DNA of 64,000 nucleotides from Nakamurella leprariae (lineage in GTDB: Bacteria > Actinomycetota > Actinomycetes > Mycobacteriales > Nakamurellaceae): assembly GCF_016918035.1 (NCBI RefSeq), contig NZ_JAERWK010000010.1, positions 186,001 to 250,000 of the forward strand, written 5' to 3'. Below the pieces are notes generated by a model. It was not told the DNA's origin, searched no databases, and saw only the letters and a program-made list of their open reading frames with translations. This document shows positions 1 through 8,783 of the stretch, piece after piece. The position numbers were made by a program, and so were the translations under genes. Position 1 is the stretch's first letter. Each line of letters opens with the position of its first letter.

Positions 1-309
1 GCCGACGCAACCGCCGAGGTCGGGACCGGATGGACCCGGTCCGGCTCGGCGCCTCGAAGGACCGGATCGGGGTCCGCGTCCCGCCCGGCTGACTGACCGG
101 TGGTCCGTGCGGCGGGGTCGCTGGGGGGAACGCGCCGCCCGGTCGGAGGAGTGTTCCGATCGGAGGCCGAGGTGGGGTCCGGCACCGGCTGAGTTTCGCC
201 TACTTCCGCTGAGTGGGGGACTGGCTGCCTGACGAGCTGCTGGTGGCGACGGGCGACGGCCGCACCTGGGTCTCGATGCTACCGTCGCCGACCCGGTTGA
301 TCGACGACC
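1..309. other. Left-edge stretch with no supported gene
   Basis: I see no convincing gene here. Frame 1 of the + strand is open from the edge to a TGA near base 94, so a C-terminal tail of an upstream gene is possible, but its Gly/Arg/Ser-rich residues match no family I know. The rest is GC-rich spacer downstream of the minus-strand exporter genes. Confidence 0.4.
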
Positions 310-353
310 GACCGGACGCACCCGGCCTCCCGGCCGGGCCACCCGTTCCGGTC
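310..353 (-). terminator. Nested hairpin at the end of the exporter operon
   Basis: Outer arms GACCGGA (310-316) and TCCGGTC (347-353) enclose inner arms CCCGGCC and GGCCGGG around a TCCC loop. The outer arm overlaps the last codon of the permease gene. No T-tract is seen, as is common in high-GC actinobacteria. Confidence 0.5.
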
Positions 354-1155
354 ACCGGGCGGCCACCCGCTGGTACTTGCGGATGGAGAGCGGGACGAAG
401 ACCAGCAGCAGCCCGAGCATCCACAGCCCGCTGTAGAGCACGGGGTGCTGCAGCGGCCAGACGTCCGGCGGCGGCAGTTGCGGGCTGGTGTTGCCCCACA
501 GCTCGCGGACCGCCTGGACCAGCGCGGAGATGGGGTTCCACTCCGCGACCACCTTGAGGACGGTCGGGAAGTTGTTGGTCGGCACGAAGGTGTTGGCGAT
601 GAAGGTGATCGGGAAGATGACGATGAACGAGGCGTTGTTGAACACCTCCGGCGACCGGACGCTGAGACCGATCAGCGCCATCAGCCAGGACACCGAGTAG
701 GCGAACAGCAGCAGCAGCCCGAATCCGGCCAGGGCCTCCAGCACCGTGCCGTTGATCCGCCACCCGACCAGCAGCCCGGTGATGACCATGACCACCATGC
801 TCACCACGTTGATGCCGACGTCGGCGAAGGTGCGCCCGACCAGGACCGCCGACCGGGCCATCGGCAGCGAGCGGAACCGGTCGATGAGGCCCTTGGTCAT
901 GTCCTCGGCCAGCGAGGTCCCGGTGAAGCTGCTGCCGAACACCACCGTCTGCGCGAAGATCCCGGCCATGAGGAAGTCGACGTAGTCGACGCCCGGCAGC
1001 GGGATCGCGCTGCCGAAGATGTACGTGAAGAGCAGCACGAACATGATCGGCGACAACGTCGAGAAGACCAGCACGTCCGGCACACGCCTGATCTTGAGCA
1101 GGTTGCGCTTGGTGACCACCAGGCCGTCCGCGACGGCCATGCCCACGGAGCTCAT
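352..1155 (-). CDS. ABC-2 type multidrug exporter permease, DrrB-like
   Basis: This 267-residue integral membrane protein should form the channel of a drug or lipid exporter powered by the ATPase encoded just before it. It shows about six hydrophobic segments and the typical ABC-2 cytoplasmic stretch with GLIDRFRSLPM near residue 90. The ATG start at 1155 overlaps the ATPase stop codon as ATGA, so the two are translationally coupled; the frame is open further upstream but that part lies inside the ATPase gene. The family is known for daunorubicin, polyketide and phthiocerol-lipid export. The substrate here cannot be read from sequence, and no biosynthetic cluster lies beside it. Confidence 0.9.
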   Translation of the reverse strand: MSSVGMAVADGLVVTKRNLLKIRRVPDVLVFSTLSPIMFVLLFTYIFGSAIPLPGVDYVDFLMAGIFAQTVVFGSSFTGTSLAEDMTKGLIDRFRSLPMARSAVLVGRTFADVGINVVSMVVMVITGLLVGWRINGTVLEALAGFGLLLLFAYSVSWLMALIGLSVRSPEVFNNASFIVIFPITFIANTFVPTNNFPTVLKVVAEWNPISALVQAVRELWGNTSPQLPPPDVWPLQHPVLYSGLWMLGLLLVFVPLSIRKYQRVAAR

Positions 1156-2150
1156 CGGGTGACCTCCGCCCGGTCCCGGGCCGGCCGCTCGTCGGGCTTC
1201 CCGTCCGGCTGGACCTCGGCGGCCCGGCCGGTCAGGGTCAGGAAGACATCGTCCAGATCCGGACGGCGCAGACCGACGTCGATCACGGTGACCCGGTCGG
1301 CCACCCGGTCCAGCGCCTCGCGCAGCACGCCGGCACCGCCGCTGACCGGCATGCTGAACGTGCGGTTGGCCTCGTCCAGGTTGGGCCGGTCGAGTCCGAG
1401 CCCGGAGAGTGCGTCGGCCAGCACCGGCAGGTCGGCGGCGTCGGTGACGGTGAACTCGAGCCGCTCCCCACCGACCTGGGCCTTGAGCTCGTCGGCGGTG
1501 CCCCGGGCGATGATCCGCCCGTGATCCACCACGGCGATGCCGTCGGCCAGCCGGTCGGCCTCCTCCAGGTACTGGGTGGTCAGCAGGATGGTGGTGCCCT
1601 CGCCGACCAGCGCGGCGATGAACTCCCACATCGTGATGCGGCTGCGCGGATCCAGCCCGGTCGTCGGCTCGTCCAGGAACAGCACCCGTGGCCGGGCGAT
1701 GAGCGATGCGGCGATGTCCAGCCGCCGACGCATCCCGCCCGAGTAGGTCTTGCTGATCCGGTCGCCCGCGTCGGCCAGGTCGAACTGCTCGAGCAGGGAG
1801 CGGGCCCGGCTCCGGACCTCGGCGCGCGGCAGGTGGTAGAGCCGTCCGGCCATCTCCAGGTTCTCGAAGCCGGTGAGGTACTCGTCGACCGCCGCGTACT
1901 GCCCCGTCACACCGATCACCGCGCGGACCCGGTCGGCGTCCCGCAGCACGTCCAGACCCAGCACCGTGGCCCGCCCGGCGTCCGGCTTGAGCAGCGTGGT
2001 CATGATGCGCACCGCGGTGGTCTTGCCGGCGCCGTTCGGGCCGAGCAGGCCGAGCACGGTGCCCTCGGGGACCTCCAGATCGATGCCGTCCAGCGCGGTC
2101 GTCCGCTTGAACCGCTTGACCAGGCCGGACACCTCGATCGCGACGGTCAT
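1152..2150 (-). CDS. ABC exporter ATP-binding protein, DrrA family
   Basis: Cytoplasmic ATPase of 332 residues that energises the DrrB-like permease. The Walker A motif GPNGAGKT lies at residues 37-44, the signature YSGGM at 136-140, Walker B VLFLDEP at 156-162, and the switch histidine is replaced by Gln in TTQYLEEAD, which is typical of the DrrA subfamily. The C-terminal ~100 residues form the DrrA-type accessory domain that ends in LDDVFLTLTG. The gene is first in a two-gene operon. The nearly 300 bp upstream must hold the promoter, but I could not identify one. Self-resistance to a drug is the family precedent; general efflux is equally possible. Confidence 0.93.
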   Translation of the reverse strand: MTVAIEVSGLVKRFKRTTALDGIDLEVPEGTVLGLLGPNGAGKTTAVRIMTTLLKPDAGRATVLGLDVLRDADRVRAVIGVTGQYAAVDEYLTGFENLEMAGRLYHLPRAEVRSRARSLLEQFDLADAGDRISKTYSGGMRRRLDIAASLIARPRVLFLDEPTTGLDPRSRITMWEFIAALVGEGTTILLTTQYLEEADRLADGIAVVDHGRIIARGTADELKAQVGGERLEFTVTDAADLPVLADALSGLGLDRPNLDEANRTFSMPVSGGAGVLREALDRVADRVTVIDVGLRRPDLDDVFLTLTGRAAEVQPDGKPDERPARDRAEVTR

Positions 2151-2444
2151 CGGGACCGTCCCGGGTGTCGTCGACCGCGCTCGACGGTCGAGTCCGGTGC
2201 TGTGCCGACTGCTGTGGTCATGTCGCTCCCGTCGCCGGTCCGGCCCGCCTGGTGGCGGAGTGCCGGCGGTGCCCGGCCGGGCCGGGACCGCCTCACCACC
2301 GACCGCAGCCGGAGCGCCGATTCATCGCGGACGCACCCGACCGTGCCCGGGCGCCGGACGCCCGCGGAGCACCGCCGGTGGATGCGGCCAGGAGTACCAG
2401 CCGACACCGACAACCGGATCCGGGGATCCCCCGGGGCCGGGAGA

Positions 2445-3233
2445 TCAGACCATGCGCAGCAGCTGGTCCCGGCAGATCTGCCAGGCCGGCTGGTCGGGAT
2501 CGATCAGCTCCATGTGTCCGACGCCGGGCAGCACGATGAGCCGGACCGGGTCGCCGGCCGAGGACGCCGCGGTCACGTAGCGCTCGGACTGGCTCAGCGG
2601 GACGACGTCGTCGGCGTCGCCGTGCACACAGACGATCCGCGCGCCGTCCCCGACGTGCGCGATCGGCGAGGCGTGGTGGTACCGCTGCGGCATGGACAGC
2701 GCCGGGCCCTCCATCAGGGCGTCGACCGCACCGTTGCCCAGCCGTTGCTGGCTGGCCAGCACCAGGTCCAGCAGGCCGGCCTGGGAGACCGCACCCAGCA
2801 GGTTGATGCCCGGCTCGCCCGGCTGCATCGAGCCGGCCGTGCCCGCGCGCAGCGAGTGCCGGTGGGCCAACCAGGCGGCCAGGTGACCGCCGGCCGAATG
2901 GCCGACGGCGGCCACCCGGCTCAACAGCAACCGGCCCTCCGCCGCCCGCTGACCGATGGTGACCAGGGAGTCCGCCGCCCGCGCCACGTCGGCCAGGGTG
3001 GTCGGCCAGCCGCCGCCGTCGCCGACCCGGCGGTACTCGACGGCCGCCGCGGCCACACCGAACCGGGCCAGGTCGCGGGCCAACGGCTCGGCCAGCTCGA
3101 TGCCGTACCGCAACCGCCAGTAGCCGCCGTGCAGCACCAGGACGACGGGCAGGTTCGACCCGGCCGGCAGGTACAGCCGGACCATCTGACTGCTGTGCGG
3201 TCCGTACCGGTAGTCGACGGTGTCGATCTTCAC
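2445..3233 (-). CDS. Alpha/beta hydrolase, arylformamidase/esterase-like
   Basis: A 262-residue cytoplasmic hydrolase. The oxyanion-hole motif HGGYW is at residues 35-39 and the nucleophile elbow GHSAGG at 111-116 (Ser113). A likely acid residue lies in HGDADDVVP and a likely catalytic His in GVGHMEL near the C-terminus. HGGxW is shared by kynurenine formamidases and related carboxylesterases, so amide or ester hydrolysis is expected, but no tryptophan-catabolism gene is nearby. The GTG start at 3233 is chosen because GAAGGAAC sits about six bases upstream; the frame continues upstream without family similarity. It appears monocistronic. Confidence 0.8.
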   Translation of the reverse strand: MKIDTVDYRYGPHSSQMVRLYLPAGSNLPVVLVLHGGYWRLRYGIELAEPLARDLARFGVAAAAVEYRRVGDGGGWPTTLADVARAADSLVTIGQRAAEGRLLLSRVAAVGHSAGGHLAAWLAHRHSLRAGTAGSMQPGEPGINLLGAVSQAGLLDLVLASQQRLGNGAVDALMEGPALSMPQRYHHASPIAHVGDGARIVCVHGDADDVVPLSQSERYVTAASSAGDPVRLIVLPGVGHMELIDPDQPAWQICRDQLLRMV

Positions 3234-3453
3234 GCGTAGTTCCTTCTCGGGCGGCCGGGTCCGGCCGGCGCGGGGCTCGGCTGAGCGCGGTGTGGGGGGG
3301 CGGCCCAGGAGGCCGGGTGGATCGATGGGCACGGCAGCGCCCGGGACAGCACTCGGGTCGGTCGTCGGACGACCGCGGCCACCGTACCGACCGCACGGCC
3401 GTCCCCCGGGCCGCCGTTGCCGCCTGACGGGTGTCGAGTCCGGATCGGCCGGC

Positions 3454-4239
3454 TCACCGATCCGACCAGCGGCCGGTGAGGGCGGCGACCGCACCGAGCG
3501 CGACGGCGGCCGCGGTGGACGAGCGGAGCACCTCCGGACCGAGTCGTGCCGGCGTCGCACCGGCCTGCTCGAACGCGGCCAGCTCCTCCGGCGCGACCCC
3601 GCCCTCGGGGCCGACGATCAGCACCAACCGGCCGGCCCGGGGCAGGGGCAGCTCGGTGAGCGGCGCCGTCGCGGCCTCGTGCAGCACGACCGCGGTCCCC
3701 TGACCGGCCGCCTCCGCGACCAGCCGGACCACCGTGGCCGTGTCGGCCAGCTCGCCGACCGTCGGCAGGTGCGGACGCCGGGCCTGCTTGGCCGCCGACC
3801 GCGCCGTGCTGCGCCACTTCTCCACGCCGCGCCGGGCTTTGTCGGTCCCGGTCCAGCGGGCCACGCAGCGGGCGGCCGCCCACGGCACGATCGCGTCCAC
3901 GCCCGCCTCGGTGGCCAGGTCGACGGCGAGCTCGCCGCGCTCCCCCTTGGGCAGCGCCTGCACGACGGTGACCAACAGCGGCGCCAGCGGCACCGTCACC
4001 TGGTCCAGCACGTCGACCTCGACGCTGTCGCGGCCGGCGCCGACGACCCGTGCCGTCCAGCGGGATCCCCGGCCGTCGGCCAACAGCAGCAGCTCGCCGG
4101 CGCGCAACCGTTGCACGGTCGCCGCGTGCCGCCCCTCCGGACCGGTCAGCGTCCAGGACCGCCCGACCTCGGGCCGCGGAGCGGTCACGCTGCGGTCGTC
4201 GGCCGACGGGTCGATCAGGAACAGCGGCTCGCCGCTCAC
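3454..4239 (-). CDS. rsmE: 16S rRNA m3U1498 methyltransferase RsmE
   Basis: RsmE transfers a methyl group from SAM to N3 of U1498 in 16S rRNA of the assembled small subunit. The protein has 261 residues, the family length. An N-terminal PUA-like part with [17 protein letters not shown] (about 33-49) precedes a SPOUT domain with the knot motifs GPEGG (210-214) and [11 protein letters not shown] (233-243). The GTG start overlaps the dnaJ stop as GTGA, so it is the third gene of hrcA-dnaJ-rsmE, the order I recall from Mycobacterium (Rv2374c-Rv2372c). Expression probably follows the heat-shock operator upstream of hrcA. Confidence 0.93.
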   Translation of the reverse strand: MSGEPLFLIDPSADDRSVTAPRPEVGRSWTLTGPEGRHAATVQRLRAGELLLLADGRGSRWTARVVGAGRDSVEVDVLDQVTVPLAPLLVTVVQALPKGERGELAVDLATEAGVDAIVPWAAARCVARWTGTDKARRGVEKWRSTARSAAKQARRPHLPTVGELADTATVVRLVAEAAGQGTAVVLHEAATAPLTELPLPRAGRLVLIVGPEGGVAPEELAAFEQAGATPARLGPEVLRSSTAAAVALGAVAALTGRWSDR

Positions 4240-5387
4240 CGCCCGGCGAGCGAGTCGCGCAGCCGCGAGAAGAAGCCGCCGTGGCCGCGCGCGGCCAGCT
4301 CCGGCTGCTCCTCGCCGCGCAGCACGGCCAGCTCGCGCAACAGCTCGGTCTGCCGGCTGTCAAGCCGGGTCGGGGTGACCACCTCGATGTGCACGTGCAG
4401 GTTGCCGGAGCCACTGCCCCGCAGCCGGGGCATGCCCTGTCCGCGCAGGGTCAGCACGGTGCCGGACTGGGTCCCGGACTGGATGACCAGGTCCTGGGCG
4501 CCGTGCAGGGTCGCCAGCGACATGGTGGTGCCCAGCGCGGCCGTGGTCATCGGCACGTGGACCGTGCAGTGCAGGTCGATGCCGTCGCGGGTGAACCGCT
4601 CGTGCACGGCCTCGCGCACCTCGACGTACAGGTCGCCGGGGGCCCCACCGCCGGGTCCGACCTCGCCCTGGCCGGCCAGCCGGACCCGGATGCCGTCGCC
4701 CACGCCGGCCGGGATGTTGGCCCGGACCACCCGCCGGGCGCGCACCCGGCCCTCGCCGTGGCACTGCTGGCAGGGCTCGGGGACGACCTCACCGAAGCCG
4801 CGGCAGACCGGGCACGGCCGGGTGGTGATGACCTGGCCGAGCAGCGAGCGCTGCACCTGCTGCAGCTCGCCGCTGCCGCCACACGTGTCGCACGTGCTCG
4901 GCGACGTGCCCGGCGCACAGCCGTTCCCGTGACAGGTCGAGCACAGCGTCGCGGTGTCGACGGTGATGTCCTTGGCCACCCCGGTCGAGCACTCCTGGAG
5001 GGTCAGCTCGACCTGGATGAGCGCGTCCTCGCCCTGCCGGGTGCGTGACCGCGGACCGCGCCGCGGGCCACCCTGCCCGCCGCCGAAGAAGGCGTCCATG
5101 ATGTCGCCGAGACCCATGCCGCCGAACGGGTCGCCGGCCGCACCGCCACCCCCGCCGGCCGGGGCCAGCGGATCCCCGCCGAGGTCGACGACCTGACGCT
5201 TGGCCGGGTCGGAGAGCACCTCGTAGGCCGCGGTCACGTCCTTGAACCGTTGCTGGGCGGCGGGATCCGGATTGACGTCCGGGTGCAGTTCCCGGGCGAG
5301 CTTGCGGTACGCCCGCTTGATCTCGTCGGCCGAGGCGCCCCGCCCCACACCCAGGAGCCCGTAGTAGTCGCGTGCCACCCTCTGCAC
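4236..5387 (-). CDS. dnaJ: Chaperone DnaJ (second actinobacterial type, DnaJ2)
   Basis: An Hsp40 co-chaperone of 383 residues that stimulates DnaK and binds unfolded clients. The J domain spans about 7-70 with HPD at 35-37. A Gly-rich linker with GDPFGG and FFGGG follows. The zinc domain has four CxxCxGxG units starting at Cys149, Cys166, Cys192 and Cys206. The C-terminal client-binding domains run to [14 protein letters not shown]. The GTG at 5387 is preferred because GGAAGGG lies six bases upstream; GTG 5378 would give MARDYYG but has no room for a ribosome site. The position right after hrcA marks it as the heat-inducible DnaJ2 rather than the DnaJ of a dnaK-grpE operon. Confidence 0.95.
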   Translation of the reverse strand: MQRVARDYYGLLGVGRGASADEIKRAYRKLARELHPDVNPDPAAQQRFKDVTAAYEVLSDPAKRQVVDLGGDPLAPAGGGGGAAGDPFGGMGLGDIMDAFFGGGQGGPRRGPRSRTRQGEDALIQVELTLQECSTGVAKDITVDTATLCSTCHGNGCAPGTSPSTCDTCGGSGELQQVQRSLLGQVITTRPCPVCRGFGEVVPEPCQQCHGEGRVRARRVVRANIPAGVGDGIRVRLAGQGEVGPGGGAPGDLYVEVREAVHERFTRDGIDLHCTVHVPMTTAALGTTMSLATLHGAQDLVIQSGTQSGTVLTLRGQGMPRLRGSGSGNLHVHIEVVTPTRLDSRQTELLRELAVLRGEEQPELAARGHGGFFSRLRDSLAGR

Positions 5388-5516
5388 CAGTCGCCCTTCC
5401 GGCGGGATCTCCCCGCGTCACCCTCGATCCCGGCACCGCTGCAGAGCGGCGCCGGACACTGTCCTACGGTTCGGCCGGCGGTCCGGCCTCCGGGGTCACC
5501 CCCGGCGGTGCTCCGG

Positions 5517-6545
5517 TCAGCGACCGGCCACGATCTCCCCGACGTACCGCGCCACGGCCCGCACGGCGGCCATGGTGCCGGGATAGTCCATCCGGGTCGG
5601 CCCGACCACGGCGACGCCGCCCATCACCATCGTCCCGGTCCCGTACCCGGCCGACACCAACGCCGAGCTGGCCAGGTTCTCGTCGGCGATCTCCTGGCCG
5701 ATCGAGACGCGCACGGCGTCCGGCGACTCGAGCGCAGCCATCAGCTTGAGCAGGGTGACCTGCTCGTCCAGCGCCTCGAGCACGCCGCGGAGCGTCTCGG
5801 GCTGGTCCGCCCAGGCCCCGGTGATGTGCGAGGTGCCGGAGAGCACCAGCCGTTCCTCGTGCTGCTCGACCAGCGAGCCGAGCAGGGCGGCCACGGCCGG
5901 CTCGACGACCGGGCGCAGCGACGGGTCGGTGGTGCGGGCCAACTCGGCCACGGCGTCGGCGGCCTCGGGCAGCCGACGGCCGACGGCGTGGGCGGCGAAC
6001 AGCGCGCGCAGCCGGGTGACCATCTCGTCGTCCACCTCGACGTCGTCACCCAGGTCGACGGTGCGCTGCTCGACCCGCCCGGTGTCGGTGATGACGACCA
6101 GCAGCAACCGGCGCCGGTCGAGGGTCACCACCTCGACGTGCCGGACGTGCGAGCGGGTCAGCGTCGGGTACTGCACGACCGCGACCTGATGGGTCAGCTG
6201 GGCCAGCGACCGCACCGCCCGCCGCAGCACGTCGTCGAGGTCGACCGCCTGGGACAGGAAGGCGTGGATGGCCCGTCGCTCGCCCACCGACATCGGCTTG
6301 ACCTGCGAGAGGCGGTCGACGAAGAGCCGGTACCCCTTGTCGGTGGGGATGCGACCGGCCGAGGTGTGCGGCTGGGCGATGTAGCCCTCGTCCTCGAGCG
6401 CGGCCATGTCGTTGCGGATGGTGGCCGGGGACACGCCCAGCTGGTGTCGCTCCGCCAGGGACTTGGAGCCCACCGGCTCCCGGGTCGCGACGTAGTCGGA
6501 CACGATGGCCCGGAGCACCTCGAAGCGGCGGTCGTCCGCTGACAT
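5517..6545 (-). CDS. hrcA: Heat-inducible transcription repressor HrcA
   Basis: HrcA represses chaperone operons by binding CIRCE elements and is refolded by GroEL. The product has 342 residues, the usual size. The N-terminal winged helix holds REPVGSKSL and [14 protein letters not shown], followed by [20 protein letters not shown], all hallmark HrcA blocks; the C-terminal GAF-like and dimer parts follow. The ATG at 6545 gives the canonical start [11 protein letters not shown]; the open frame upstream contains the operator and is not coding. It is the first gene of hrcA-dnaJ-rsmE. An inverted repeat 75-100 bp upstream fits autoregulation. Confidence 0.95.
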   Translation of the reverse strand: MSADDRRFEVLRAIVSDYVATREPVGSKSLAERHQLGVSPATIRNDMAALEDEGYIAQPHTSAGRIPTDKGYRLFVDRLSQVKPMSVGERRAIHAFLSQAVDLDDVLRRAVRSLAQLTHQVAVVQYPTLTRSHVRHVEVVTLDRRRLLLVVITDTGRVEQRTVDLGDDVEVDDEMVTRLRALFAAHAVGRRLPEAADAVAELARTTDPSLRPVVEPAVAALLGSLVEQHEERLVLSGTSHITGAWADQPETLRGVLEALDEQVTLLKLMAALESPDAVRVSIGQEIADENLASSALVSAGYGTGTMVMGGVAVVGPTRMDYPGTMAAVRAVARYVGEIVAGR

Positions 6546-6617
6546 GGGTGCACCTCCCGCCCGATCGTCCGCACTCCGCCCGGGGCCGCCGTCCCACCGG
6601 CGGCCCGCCGATCCCGA

Positions 6618-6644
6618 CTGGCACTCTCCGGGTCCTTGTGCCAA
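6618..6644. promoter_or_regulatory. CIRCE-like HrcA operator upstream of hrcA
   Basis: CTGGCACTC (6618-6626), a spacer of exactly nine bases, then TTGTGCCAA (6636-6644) match the CIRCE layout TTAGCACTC-N9-GAGTGCTAA at 7 and 6 of 9 positions. On the minus strand a possible -10 hexamer TACACT (plus positions 6644-6649) abuts it, so HrcA bound here would block transcription of hrcA-dnaJ-rsmE. Confidence 0.75.
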
Positions 6645-6806
6645 GTGTAGTCGCGGCGCCCCCACCGACAGGCTGATCCGCACTCCGGGCCGCGCGCGGC
6701 GGCGTCTACCCTGCTCATGGCACCGGGTGGTCCACCGGCGGCACCCGCCGGGACCGGGACCGGGCGCGCTCGGGGATGGTTCGGGACGGTTCGGGGTGGT
6801 GCGGTC

Positions 6807-7127
6807 ATGATCTTCAAGGACGTGCGGGGCGACCGCCCGTACCCGGAGCACGGCCTGTCCTCCCGCGAGTGGGCGCGCATCCCGCCGCGCCAGGTCCGGC
6901 TGGCCGAGCTGGTCACCACCAAGCGCGAGCTGATGCTGGACACCCTGCTCGACGAGACCTCGACGTTCTACGGCGACCTGTTCCCGCACGCCGTCCGCTG
7001 GCAGGGCGACCTCTACCTCGAGGACGGCCTGCACCGGGCGCTGCGCGCGGCACTGCGGCAGCGCACGATCATGCACGTCCGCATCCTCGACCTGGACGCC
7101 CCGGCCGGCCGGCCGCCCGGCGGCTGA
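6807..7127 (+). CDS. Conserved actinobacterial protein, Rv2375-like, unknown function
   Basis: A small 106-residue soluble protein opening with [17 protein letters not shown] and holding [27 protein letters not shown] and [13 protein letters not shown] recall the same blocks in M. tuberculosis Rv2375, which is also divergent from hrcA-dnaJ2-rsmE. Such proteins are sometimes labelled VapB-type antitoxins, but no toxin gene lies alongside, so I assign no function. The ATG at 6807 is chosen because conservation begins there. The conserved linkage to the chaperone operon is the only functional hint. Confidence 0.8.
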   Translation: MIFKDVRGDRPYPEHGLSSREWARIPPRQVRLAELVTTKRELMLDTLLDETSTFYGDLFPHAVRWQGDLYLEDGLHRALRAALRQRTIMHVRILDLDAPAGRPPGG

Positions 7128-7133
7128 GGCGCC

Positions 7134-7153
7134 GGGCACCGTTGCGGTGGCCC
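7134..7153. terminator. Short hairpin between convergent genes
   Basis: GGGCACCG, a TTG loop and CGGTGGCCC form a small stem with one bulge in the 28-bp gap between the convergent Rv2375-like and hemW genes. It may serve both directions. The stem is short, so support is modest. Confidence 0.35.
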
Positions 7154-7155
7154 GA

Positions 7156-8388
7156 TCAGTCGAGCAGGTCGATGGCGATGCCGTCGGCCAGCAACCGCCC
7201 GGACAGCGTGAGCACCGCCCGTCCGGCCGCGAAGGCAGCGGCGTCCAGGGTGCCGGCGTCCACCTGCCGCCGGGCCCGGTCCCGCCCCGCCCCGCTGAGC
7301 GCGGTCAGCGGCAACCCGTCGACCAGGCGCAGCCGCAGCAGCACGTCCTCGGTGCGCCGGGCCCGCTCGTCGAGCACCTCCCGGGCCTGACCGGGTGAGC
7401 GGCCGGCGGCCAGCGCCGCGGCGTACGCGGCCGGGTGCCGGACGTTCCACCAGCGCACCCCACCGACGTGCGAGTGCGCGCCGGGCCCCACGCCCCACCA
7501 GTCGCCGCCGGTCCAGTAGGCCAGGTTGTGCCGGCACCGGCCCTGCCGCGTGCGCGCCCAGTTGGACACCTCGTACCAGGCGAACCCGGCGTCGGACAGC
7601 GCCTGCTCGGCCAGCAGGTACCGATCGGCCAGCACGTCCTCGTCCGGCATCGGCAGCGCCCCGGTGCGCACCGCGCGGGCCATCCGGGTCCCGGGTTCCA
7701 CGATGAGCGAGTAGGCCGAGACGTGGTCCACCCCGGACGCGATCGCGGCGGCCAGCGAGTCGGCGAAGTCCTGGTCGCGCTCCCCCGGCGTGCCGTAGAT
7801 CAGGTCGAGGTTGACGTGCTCGAAGCCCGCCGCGCGGGCGTGGGCGACCACCTCCAGCGGCCGGCCTGGGGTGTGCCGGCGGTCCAGGACCTGCAGCACC
7901 CGGGACGAGGTGGACTGCATGCCCAGCGACAGCCGCGTGTAGCCGCCCGCCCGCAGCGCGTCCAGCAGGGCCGGGTCGGTCGACTCCGGGTTGGCCTCGG
8001 TGGTCACCTCGACGTCGGGCGCCAGCGGGAACCGGTCGGCGATGGCACGCAGCAGTCCGGTCAGCGGTCCCGCTCCGACCAGCGAGGGCGTCCCGCCGCC
8101 GACGAACACGGTGGACACCGGACGGGTGCCGCCGGTCGGGCCGGACCCGAGCACCTTGGCGGCCAGGTCGATCTCGGCCAGGCACGCGTCCAACCAGGAC
8201 TGCGCGGAGGCGTCCGAGCCCAGCTCGCCGGCGGTGTAGGTGTTGAAGTCGCAGTAGCCGCACCGCGTCGCGCAGAACGGCACGTGCAGGTAGAACGACA
8301 GGCTGCGGTCGGCCTCGCCGACGGACGCCTGGTCGGGCAGGGATCCGTCGGCCGGGACCGGATCGCCCTCGGGCGGGGTGGACGGCAC
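7156..8388 (-). CDS. hemW: Radical SAM heme chaperone HemW
   Basis: A HemN-like radical SAM protein of about 410 residues. The cluster motif C39-x3-C43-x2-C46 (CATRCGYC) is followed by Asp-Phe, lacking the fourth Cys of true oxygen-independent coproporphyrinogen oxidases; this is the accepted HemW signature. VGGGTPSL and EANPES follow, with [11 protein letters not shown] mid-protein. HemW is known as a heme-binding protein that delivers heme to respiratory enzymes, so it is probably not the heme-pathway oxidase here. The GTG at 8388 is tentative because no clear ribosome site is visible; conserved sequence starts about 30 residues later. It lies just downstream of lepA as in mycobacteria. Confidence 0.88.
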   Translation of the reverse strand: MPSTPPEGDPVPADGSLPDQASVGEADRSLSFYLHVPFCATRCGYCDFNTYTAGELGSDASAQSWLDACLAEIDLAAKVLGSGPTGGTRPVSTVFVGGGTPSLVGAGPLTGLLRAIADRFPLAPDVEVTTEANPESTDPALLDALRAGGYTRLSLGMQSTSSRVLQVLDRRHTPGRPLEVVAHARAAGFEHVNLDLIYGTPGERDQDFADSLAAAIASGVDHVSAYSLIVEPGTRMARAVRTGALPMPDEDVLADRYLLAEQALSDAGFAWYEVSNWARTRQGRCRHNLAYWTGGDWWGVGPGAHSHVGGVRWWNVRHPAAYAAALAAGRSPGQAREVLDERARRTEDVLLRLRLVDGLPLTALSGAGRDRARRQVDAGTLDAAAFAAGRAVLTLSGRLLADGIAIDLLD

Positions 8389-8429
8389 GGCGTCCAGTGT
8401 GCCCGGGTTCCGGCGTGGGAGCCGCCTCC

Positions 8430-8528
8430 TCAGCGGGTGAGCGCGACCACCACTGCCACCGCGACCAGGACCACCAGCGCGATGCTCATCCAGCGCCGGC
8501 TCACCGCGGGCAGCGGCCGGCGGCTCAC
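8430..8528 (-). CDS. Tiny single-pass membrane peptide
   Basis: A predicted 32-residue peptide: a basic N-terminus (several Arg) and one hydrophobic helix rich in Val/Ala/Leu ending in ALTR. The GTG at 8528 overlaps the stop of the preceding small membrane gene as GTGA, the same coupling used by confirmed genes in this window; that overlap is the main evidence. I know no family for it. It could be a subunit or regulator of a membrane complex, or a chance frame. Confidence 0.45.
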   Translation of the reverse strand: MSRRPLPAVSRRWMSIALVVLVAVAVVVALTR

Positions 8529-8746
8529 CGCGGGTCCCCTGGCACGGACTCCCCCGGGGCACGCCGGGACCCGGCGCCCGCACCGGAGCGCCGCAGGCCC
8601 AGCACCCCGTCCACCAGTCGGTCGATCAGGCCGGCCAGCAGCCAGAGCACCGGGACCAGGACGGCCAGCAGGATCAGCACCTGCAGCCAGTAAGGCGACT
8701 CGACCAGCCACGACTCGACCGCGTCGACCGCGCGCCAGAGGTCCAT
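8525..8746 (-). CDS. Small membrane protein of unknown function
   Basis: A 73-residue protein starting MDLWRAVDAVESWLVESPYW, then one long hydrophobic helix (about residues 22-42) and a polar basic Pro/Gly/Arg tail predicted to be cytoplasmic. The ATG at 8746 is preferred over the two GTG codons just before it because GGGAG lies seven bases upstream. It sits between lepA and hemW on the same strand and overlaps the next tiny gene by 4 bp. I do not recognise a domain family. Confidence 0.6.
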   Translation of the reverse strand: MDLWRAVDAVESWLVESPYWLQVLILLAVLVPVLWLLAGLIDRLVDGVLGLRRSGAGAGSRRAPGESVPGDPR

Positions 8747-8783
8747 CACCACGCTCCCGGACGATCGGGCCGGCTGGAGCGGA

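Noticed and set aside
2147-2413. 88-codon minus-strand frame overlapping the DrrA start as ATGA
   Set aside because: The overlap looks like coupling, but the product is Arg/Gly/Ser-rich without hydrophobic core or known family, and no ribosome site is present. It could be a leader frame but I cannot support it.
7156-8388. HemN-type coproporphyrinogen dehydrogenase as the heme-pathway enzyme
   Set aside because: The cluster motif lacks the fourth Cys of HemN, and the coproporphyrin route encoded elsewhere in the window does not need it; HemW fits better.
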